Shown in pieces: positions 55,778 to 64,000 of a stretch of DNA of 64,000 nucleotides. The stretch covers positions 82,144,384 through 82,208,383 of the forward strand of contig CM043944.1 of the NCBI GenBank assembly GCA_014529385.2. The letters are read 5' to 3'. Each line of letters starts with the position of its first letter. Positions within the stretch are counted from its first letter, which is position 1. The position numbers and the translations under genes were made by a program. The notes beneath the pieces were generated by a model, which saw nothing but the letters and a program-made list of their open reading frames with translations, was not told the origin of the DNA and searched no databases. This DNA comes from Adiantum capillus-veneris (Eukaryota; Streptophyta; Polypodiopsida; Polypodiales; Pteridaceae).

Positions 55778-58700
55778 TGTAAGGTTTCTAGTTTCTGAAA
55801 CCTCAAAGGTTGTATAAAGCTTAATCAAACTGATATGATTATTGAAAAAGCAACATAGAATTGTCCGACCATGGCAAATATTGGTATTTTTGGAATCTTA
55901 AGCACAACAAACCCCGGGCAAGAAATTTTCAGAATTGAATTTCGATAAAAACTGGCATAGTTCTGACCCCTGGAAGTTTACACTGTGAAATGAGTAAAAT
56001 AGGTAAAATTGAAGGGTTGTAGTAATCATTTAAGCATAGTCTTTATTAAAGGCCTCCTAGATATTTACCAATTAAGAAAAAATAGGTTAAAATATAGCAG
56101 AATTGATATTTTAAAAGCTGGCAGGTAATGAGAGGGTCATCATTGACCTGCCAGGGACTCATTAGCAGCAGGAGATGTTTTTTGACTTGCTCGGGACTGC
56201 TTGAACTGCAAACAACTGCCTTTTACAGCTTGTGAGAGCTTGTGAGTGCCAGAAAACTATAAATAAGACCCATTGCTTCATAATTTGATAGAATCGGAGC
56301 CTTGACACTCTGTCTCTCATCTAGAGAGAACGCTACACAGAAATCACTAGAGATTAAGCTCTAGCTAATTAACCTAAATGGTAATTATCATATTCCTTCT
56401 TAATTAGCAAGGTTAGATTAATCTATTTTGTTAATAAATTAAAGATTAGGTCTATGTATATTCTTAAAACCTCTCTTAATTAAATATTCTCTGCTGATTA
56501 TTGTAATTAATCTTAGTAATATTAAGTTAATTAATTATCCTATCATATTAAGATTGAATTTAGTCAAATTAACCATGAATTAATGGTAAATATATTAATT
56601 AAGCTTAGATTAAGTTGAGGTAATTATCAGAGTTGCATTAGACAATCATTAAGATAAGAAAAGTATCCTATAATTTTTTGAGTAATTTTCCTAATTAATT
56701 AGGCAGAATTACTTTGTTTTTTGAGCAAATTAAATAGAAAAAATTAGTAAATTGATTTTAAATGTTGTGATATATTTATCAGTGGTTAATTAGGTGTTAC
56801 ATAACCCGTGATAATTCGGAGAAGCACAAATAGTTAATCTGGCTAATTACTTTAGTAAAAATACTCTATTTTTTGAGCAATTTATATAAGGGAAATTAGT
56901 AAATTGGTTTCAAATGTAGTGATATATTATCAGGAGATAATTAGGTGTTAAGAAACCCGTGATAATTAGGAGAAGCTCAGATAATTAATATAGCTAATTA
57001 CTTTAGGAGAAATACTCTATTTTTTAAGAAATTTAAATAGGGAAAATTAGTAAATTGATTTTAAATGCTGTGATATATTTATTAGTGGTTAACTAGATGT
57101 TAAGGAACCTATGGTAATTAGTAAAAGCTCAGATAATTAATCTAGCTAATTAGTTTTATAGAAATACTCTATTTTTTGATTAATTTAAATAAGGAAAATT
57201 AGTAAATTGATTTTAAACTCTGTGATATATTTATTAGTGGTTATTTGGTGTTAAATAACCCAACATAATTAGGAGAAGGTTAGATAATTAATTTAGCTAA
57301 TTACTTTAGTAGAAATACTCTATTTATTGAGAAATTTAAATATGCAAAATTAATTAATTTATTGAAAATGATTTGATATATTTTTTAGTGGTTAATTAGG
57401 TGTTCAAAAACCTGTGATAATTAGGAGAATCTTATAAAATTAATCTAGCTAATTACTTTAGCAAAAATACTCTCATTTTTGAGTAATTTAAATAGTGAAA
57501 ATTAGTAAATTGATTTCAAATGTTGTGATAGATTTATTAGTGGTTAACTAGGTGGTAAGAAACCCTTGATAATTAGGAGAAGCTCAGATAATTAATATAG
57601 CTAATTACTTTAGCAGAAATACTCTATTTTTGGAGCAATTTAAAAAAAAGAAATTAGTAAATTGATTTCAAATGCTATGATATCTTTATTAGTGGTTAAC
57701 TAAATGTTAAAAAACCCATGATAATTAGGAGAAGCTCAGATAATTAATCTAGCTAATTACTTTAGCAGAAATACTCTGTGTTTAGAGATAATTAAATAGG
57801 AAAAATAAGTAAAACGATTTCAAACGCTGTGAGATATTTATCAGTGGTGAATTAAGTGTTAAGGAGCACGTGATAATTAGAAAAAGCTAAGATAATTAAT
57901 CTAGCTAATTACTTTAGTAGAAATACTCTGTTTTTTGGACAATTGAATAAGGAAAATTAGAAAATAGGTTTAAATTGAATTGAGTTATTAATTAGTGGTT
58001 AATTAGATTTTATAAAACCCATGACAATTATGATAATCTCAGATAATAAGTTTAACTAATTATCTTAGTGAAATTATGATGTTTTTAGGGGTAAATTAAA
58101 GGGAAAAATTAGTAAATCATGTGCTATAACTACATGAAATTTATTCAAGCTGTATTATAGGGTAAAGAGACTGTGATAGTTATTCCAAGGTTAGAAAAGT
58201 AGTATAGATATTTATCTAAGTCAAATTCTACTATTTCTAGCTAAAAACTAAAGAGGGAAATTAGTAAATCATGTGCAATAATTACATGCTATTTATTAGA
58301 GATGTATTATATGGTAAAGAGACGGTGATAATTATGCCAAGGTTAAAAAATTAGTATAGATATTTATCTAAGTCAAATTATACTATTTCTAGCTAAAAAC
58401 TAAAGAGGAAAATTAGTAAATCATGCTATATGATTACATGCTATTTATCAAAGCTAGATTACATGATGAAAAGGCTGTGATAATTATGTCAAAGTTAGAA
58501 ACTTAGTATAGATATTTATCTTAATCAAAATATACTAATTTTGGTTGAAATTTCAAGGGGAAAACTAGTAAATCGTGCTATATGATTACATTCTATTTAT
58601 CACAGTTAGGTTACATAATAAAGAGGCCGTGATAAATATGTCAAGGTTAGAAAGAAATAATAAATATTTCTTTATGTCAAATTATCCTAATTTTAGTTGA

Positions 58701-60044
58701 AAATTGAAGATGGAAATTATATAATTAAGTTGGAAGATAATTACCAAAGGTCAAAAATATCCTTATCTACTTGTGGTAATTATACCATAGTTAGTTAGTG
58801 AGGTTACTAAATTATAATTGACCAAAAGTTCTTTTTTTAGCAAATTATTAATTAAAATAAATAGACTTTGTGGTTAAAAGTTTTTAGATAAATTATAGTA
58901 AGTGTAAATCTATGATATCAATTTAAGGAAATGAAATCTTTAAGAGAATTAAATACAATAAATATTAAGCCCAAAATAAGTAGATTATTAGCTTAAAAGT
59001 TGATGGGAAAATTAGGCAAAAGATATAGAAAATTATAAGAAAGTTAGGAGACCTTAGAAAACCCTTAGGGAAGCGGTGGAAAAATGGAAGGTAACTTCCA
59101 CGAACCCACGAGCAATGATTGTAACTAGGAAAGAAATGATTGGGTTATGACTGGTTGAAATAGGAAAGATATGATTGATCATCCTTAAAACAGCTTGTCT
59201 CAAGACACCTCCGACTCCTTGGAATATTTTGATGATAATGATTGGCTTTCTAGCCACGGTTAAGTCAGTTATCCCCATGAACGATGAGTTTCTACTCCGT
59301 GTCATGTCTTGATGTTTCTACATAAGTTAGGATACCATTTTTTATCCTAGGGGAGTTGCCCGGTTGTATGGGCAACTGGTTTGGTGTATGGGCACCCGGA
59401 ACCTTGGGTGGGGGTTTATTCCACTCCGGATTTGAATAAGGAATGGGTGCCATTTTTCACCCTTAACTAGTCTTGAGACAAGACGAGTACTGGTCATGGT
59501 TATTATGGACAATGTTGTGATTGACAGTACCCTGTCTTAAGTTTAAAGATGACTGTTTTTTAAAAAGAATGCTTTCAATGCTTTCTTTCATAATTGATTC
59601 AAGGAATTACTGTGATGGAATGTTAAAAGAAACCATTATTTTAAATGTTAAAACAATGTGATAATAAGATAAATGAATCTTGTGTGAGTGCGGGGTGGTA
59701 AGTGGGGTTGACTAAGGTTTTCAATCATGGATGGGTGGACCTGATTAGTCAGGTAACTATCCATCCCTGTGTACTAAAACGTTTTAGAAACTTCTTCACT
59801 TGGAGAGGAATCCACCAACGGCTGTGCCCTCACATATTTTAGGGGGAAAAAAGCGTTTGCTAAGGAAACCATAATCTGAACGATGAAGTTATAGGTCTTC
59901 TTCTAAGGCTATAGACCCAAGCCATTGTCAATGGTAAAGGTCTATTCCTTGGATTTTTCTTGTTTAAAGACTCTTATTTTTATCAGACCTAGAGACCTGT
60001 CAAGGATTCCATCCTCTCGGTATAGGCGGGTTGGGGACATTACA
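55778..60044 (+). mobile_element. Giant element 3' LTR (4.3 kb)
   Basis: TGTAAGG to ACATTACA. It has the TATA box (56259-56266), repeat blocks (56690-58730) and structured motif. It differs from the 5' LTR mainly by lacking the ~420-bp leader-frame segment (junction near 59082) and ~80 bp around 59895. Confidence 0.92.
59692..59772 (+). other. Conserved LTR structured RNA motif, copy 4 (3' giant LTR)
   Basis: As copy 3, with hairpin ACCTGA-TTAG-TCAGGT now fully Watson-Crick. The other hairpin is weakened to TTGA/TCAA by two changes. Confidence 0.55.
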
Positions 60045-60049
60045 TCATT

Positions 60050-60853
60050 TTTTGCCTTTGGATAGAAGCTTGTCCTGCATAACTTCTCTTGGTTGTTTCA
60101 GATTGAGCTACAATTTTTGGTAACCATATTTGTGTGTTACCTTCATAAAATCCTTGTGTTTCAAGTAGCCTGACTGGAATAATCTACTGCTTCACTTGTC
60201 TTTGTTGGGTAGTTTCGTTGAATTCTAGCTTCGGTACCCAAACTTGTCGTGTTACTTGCTTGGAAGGTCTTTTCTTCTACCTTTTGTTGTTGTTCTTTCA
60301 CTTGATTGGGCTGTTTGTCCATCGTTGATAGCTCGGTTTTCTCTTTGTATAATTTCTTCCTCGAGGTGGGTAGATTTAAGTTTCTACTTTAGGCTTTTTG
60401 GCCCAAACATTAGCCCTGAGCAGTGATTGACTCATTTGATGCTACCCACCCTGTCACCTTTTGTTGTTGTGGTTCAACTTGTGTCTTATGTATCCAAACT
60501 GGGTCTTTGACTTGGATGTGCTCTTTGGATACCAGCACTTGGTTGATTTTCTTTGGCTTCTTCCTAATGCTTTGATGTGATGGAAACTTTAGTTGGTAGA
60601 CTTTTTGTTTTGGTCTCCATTGCATTGCAGTTGATGGTGTGGCTCGTGACGTAGAGGCTTCGTTGGAAGTTTGATGTAGGCTCATTGAAGGTAAAGTCAT
60701 CTCGCGAGGTTGATATACTTCAATGTTTACATTTGTTTTACCTTTTTCCACAATGGTTGGTGACTTCTTATCTGCGTGGATTTAAGAAGCTTCATGGAGT
60801 CTTACCGTTATTATTGTTGAAGCTTTTGATTGTTGACAAAAGAAGATGTTCCT
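60050..60853 (-). pseudogene. Minus-strand retroelement, segment next to the giant-element insertion
   Basis: Minus frames 60751-60410 (KTNVNIEVYQPREMTLP, QWRPKQKVYQLK, VWIHKTQVEPQQQK) and on to 60050 with stops. It is Gln/Lys/Pro-rich with repeated W(I/V)xK words and continues across the insertion into 45310-44706. I do not recognise a domain. It lies downstream of the protease-like segment of the same element. Confidence 0.5.
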
Positions 60854-61153
60854 CTAGCTTTCTGTTAGGACCAGACTCTCTTGGATGTGACGGGAGTCAA
60901 TTATGTGGAAAGTATCATTGTACTCCCCAGTAGTCAACTTGAATACTACTTCTACCATGCCCAAGCTAGGAATGTCCGTTTTAAAACTTGTGTACACTAT
61001 CTCCTCCAGATTGGTGATTGGCGGCTTCCCCATCATTATCCACGTATCATAAGACATTAGATTCTTTGTCACTTTTGTATCTATCAAAACTAAACATGTG
61101 ATTTTGAGTCCTGTTTCTCCGTATATGCTGAATTTGATCGTTGTAGGAGACAT
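60854..61153 (-). pseudogene. Retropepsin-like segment
   Basis: Minus frame with CLVLIDTKVTKNLMSYDTW, matching the catalytic loop of retroelement aspartyl proteases, LIDTGATxNLMS. Lys replaces the catalytic Gly. Later VVFKLTTGEYNDTFHIIDS fits the flap and second strand. It begins with an MSPTTIKF segment 13 bp after the previous frame ends. Confidence 0.6.
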
Positions 61154-61166
61154 TCGATCTTCTTCC

Positions 61167-62546
61167 TTATCCCTGTTCTATGTCTTGATCTTGCATTTGT
61201 TGAACTTTTGACGTTGAACTTGGAATTGTTTCTCCTTCATCTACTTTGATTTGTTCTTCTTCTAGAATCGACTTTTTTGAAATAACTTTTATTGATTCTT
61301 CAGGTATGTCAATGATGACATATTCTCGTTGTTGCTCTGCTCCCTTCATGTGCACTTTGGCATCATGCTCCATGATGTAGCTATTTGTTTCACCTTTTCT
61401 ACTTTCACACTCGCAAAATTCATTAGCTTCCTTCAACACCTTTATTGTAAATAAGGGATTTATATCATAGCCATCTTTGTCGCAAAATTTAGTCAGGGTC
61501 ACCTTATTTACACAAACATCAAGAGTCGCCAGTATTTGATCCCATCCAAAGGGCTCAAATAACTCCTCTGGAAATGGCTTTGGTACATATGTCTCATCTT
61601 CTACTGAACGCTCTAGGATGCAATCTTCCTTTCTAAGACTTCCACCCTCAGGAGCTCCGTACATCCAAATATGCACTTTGCTTTTGAAATCAGTTCTGGA
61701 GTTTAATTTTTTCCTCGGGGTTCGTTCTACATCTCTATAACTATTATCTTTGACACTAATTCTTGTAGTGATCTCTTTGTGTCTCAAGTAGATATAGTCA
61801 TATCCCCAATCTTGTACCATTTTGAGTTGACGCATGAATGGTCTGCCCAATATGATATCAAAGTTGCTGCTCTTGTCAAAATTCATTATGGAAAAATTGT
61901 GTTCATACTCTATGCCACATGAGGATACAGTGATTTGTTCTAGTATTCCTATCGGTTTCTCCTCGTATCCATCCGCTAATTGCAGTTTCATTTGAGTTTT
62001 TGTAAGAGCAGGCTTTTCCCATTTTTTCCATATTTCTTTGGTTGCAATGGCAATTCTTGGGCTACTAGCTAATTTACCAATTTTATTTACTCCTTTGTAC
62101 TTAAGTGGTAAGGTGGTGTTTCCTTCTTCTCCTTCACAATAGTCATCCACCTTATTTATTGGTACTGGCTTTGTCTGTGGATTCTTAGGCAAGGTGTCAT
62201 CCATGTTTTTGTTTGTAAGTTGATTGTGTGAAGGGATTTTCAACCCCATCTTTCCCAGGTGTTTGCCCATTTGGCCCCATATGTGCGGTCTAATTTTTAG
62301 TAGTTCTGAGAGATAAAGTGTGCATTGTATAGGAGAAGACATCAATTCATGCAAGCTCTTGGTATCCATCATTTTTTGTGTGGCTCTCCACTGAGAAGGT
62401 ACCATTTTAACCTCCAATTTTGTTTTGAGTTCTCCTATGGAAGATGGCAAAGTCTTTAGAGAGTGTGGTTTACTCTCCTCAGATGCGATAGACCCGACAT
62501 CCCCATATAGAGATCGTATATCTCCTAGAAAAAATTCATGTTCCAT
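61167..62546 (-). pseudogene. Retroelement polyprotein segment with a protease-like region
   Basis: 459 codons. About residues 200-290 hold KLQLADGYEEKPIGILEQIT and FDIILGRPFMRQLK, the second half of a retropepsin-like fold (hydrophobic strand, ILGxPF). The rest is charged and unrecognised, with a Glu-rich C-terminus (SILEEEQIKVDEGET). The first Met is probably internal; a plausible upstream frame is one base out of phase near 62560, suggesting a frameshift. Confidence 0.55.
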
Positions 62547-62729
62547 GTTATCTCAGGGATAGGTTCTGCCTTTAAAGTAGCACTACCATCATTTTGGTTT
62601 TTGATTGATTCCCATAAATATTGTGGCCACGATTCTTCTACCTCCGAAATAGGCATCACTACTTATGAGCCCACCCCATCTGTGGTTTTGGCTACCTATT
62701 TGTATCTAAAGGTGCCTCAACTCTTGCAT

Positions 62730-63998
62730 TTACAATACCACAACTTTCCAATTCTTGGGTTTTTCACGGATTAGCAACTCCATTTTTGGAGCATCTGGAA
62801 CTGGTTCCATAAGATCTTGGGCCTTTTGGATGAGCTCCTTGCACATTTGCAACCTCTCTTTTTCATACCGTGGATGAGGATATGTCAGCCATCTATCCTC
62901 TTGGGTTTGGTTGGTCTTTAACCTAGCATCATAAGATTTCAAGATCACATCCAAAGGTTCAAAGACTTTGTCGATCAAGACTGAACCTCCCGAGTTAGTC
63001 TTTGACTCTTGAGGTCCCTTTGTGTTGTTCTTGCTTTGTTGCTCTCGTCTAAGCTGTTCTTTTGTTTGATTTAGTTCAGTTTCCAAATCAGCTTTCTCAT
63101 GTAGCCTTTTTGCTTTCATTTTGTCTCCTTTAGCTTTCCACGATTTTCTTCCTGTTATCACTGATATGTTCTCAATTTTTGTTTGAACAGGCAACATGGG
63201 TTCCTCCTCAACGATTGCATTTTTGGTAGCTTCTTGAGCTTGAGCTTGAGTCATCATGTTTAAAGGAATGGAGGGTTCCACCTCAGATCCGCTTGAAGAA
63301 GGAATTACGCCTACAGAGTTCATTGTTTCTTTCCCCCTGTAGTTTGGATTTTTAGCACAGTGTTGGTGTAGATGGTCTATCCCACCATGTTCACAAAATA
63401 CAAATAGTTCTATTTGTGGACCCTTGTTAGGACAACTTCGTGCCTAGTGATCACCTCCACACTCATAGCATGGACCTTCTTGTTTCATAGGTGGTGATCT
63501 AGCCAATGGTTGTTCTTGCCTTATGAGAATGTTCTTTGAACCATACGCTTGATGATTGGCTATGAACACGAGCGTATTCACATCCATGGAGTACTGAAAT
63601 TTTGTAGGTTGTACTGACACAGGTGTTGGATGAGTGTAATTGATTACTATTCTGCCATCATTCAAAAGATGTAACTGCTGCCCTAGCATTTGTTGCATCT
63701 TTGGTTGAGTGCTACACCATGGAGTGGGGTGATCCCCTCCACAAGTATTACATCTCCTTAATTGAGGTTGTGGTATATGTAGGTTCTGTTTGTAGTCTTT
63801 GTTTATTCTTCTAATCACCCCCTCAACCACTCGATAAATGATTGGTTCCCAAGGAGTTTGAACATCCTTCTTTGTTGCTGATTTTCTCTTCGAAGATGAG
63901 ACACTACTGGTCGTGTTGTCTGTATCTTCAATCACCTCTCCGTAGGTTTTACAATTGTCAACTAGATAAAGAGCTTCTCTAGTGACTTGCTCAAACAT
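62730..63998 (-). pseudogene. Gag region with two zinc knuckles, runs off the right edge
   Basis: One minus-strand frame from the edge to 62730, broken by a single TAG at 63444-63446. It has two CCHC-like knuckles, CNTCGGDHPTPWC (near 63750) and CYECGGDH..ARSC (63470-63430, with the stop inside), then a Lys/Glu-rich coiled-coil-like stretch (63200-63020, EKADLETELNQTKEQLRREQ). Two knuckles before a protease-like region suit a Ty3-type gag. The N-terminus lies outside the window. Confidence 0.6.
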
Positions 63999-64000
63999 CA

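Larger units (their letters stand above)
45311..60044 (+). mobile_element. Giant-LTR chromovirus-derived element
   Basis: Both ends and the target duplication are exact: TGTAAGG at 45311, ...ACATTACA at 60044, TCATT at 45306-45310 and 60045-60049. The LTRs are 4926 and 4267 bp. After the 5' LTR comes a primer-binding site and decayed gag; reverse transcriptase, RNase H and most of integrase are absent; a chromodomain remnant and purine tract precede the 3' LTR. The internal part also holds a 2.8-kb piece of LTR flanked by a duplicated segment. It is thus a non-autonomous derivative of a Ty3 chromovirus whose transcript would be mostly AT-rich ~150-bp repeats. Confidence 0.9.

Overview
The window is nuclear DNA from a land plant with a large, repeat-rich genome. 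Ty3/gypsy chromoviruses, a Ty1/copia element, hAT and CACTA transposase remains, long GA/CT microsatellites and AT-rich noncoding stretches fill it. I see no intact host gene, tRNA or rRNA. Nothing in the sequence fixes the lineage; very low gene density and giant LTRs would suit a fern or gymnosperm (inference only).

Layout. 1-6.1 kb: a dispersed repeat family (called R1 here) arranged as two foldback-like elements, with short tandem arrays of GATTCGCCGATTTAGGCA and a conserved 31-nt hairpin; fragments recur to 10.5 kb. 10.5-17.2 kb: a region bounded by related inverted motif clusters, holding a decayed protein-kinase gene (12.1-13.3 kb, +) and a decayed BED/DUF659 hAT transposase (14.3-15.8 kb, -). 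17.5-20.6 kb: a decayed CACTA TNP2-type transposase with an adjacent SET-domain reading frame on the same (minus) strand. 22.3-29.0 kb: a minus-strand Ty3 chromovirus (Ty3-B) with its 3' LTR, its gag cut by a copia LTR fragment. 29.0-41.3 kb: a nest in which an old minus-strand retroelement tail is split by a copia element (30390-40735, target duplication TGACA), whose 5' LTR is itself split by a young Ty3 element (Ty3-A, 31186-38608, target duplication CGTCT). 41.99-44.70 kb: a solo LTR with target duplication TCTTA. 45.31-60.04 kb: a chromovirus-derived element with giant LTRs (4.9 and 4.3 kb, target duplication TCATT) built mainly of ~150-bp repeats; it and the solo LTR interrupt a minus-strand gag/protease retroelement that continues to the right edge.

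The observation I would follow first is a small structured motif near the 3' end of three otherwise different LTR families (22600-22668, 42321-42394, 49810-49886 and its partner 59692-59772). Two hairpins, joined by a conserved linker and partly enclosed by an outer stem, keep their pairing while the stem sequences change, including G-U pairs that work only on the LTR sense strand. That suggests a selected RNA structure in these LTR transcripts. Other notable items are an apparent gag leader exon inside the giant 5' LTR, the SET frame beside the CACTA transposase, and repeated C-to-T nonsense changes in otherwise open retroelement frames.
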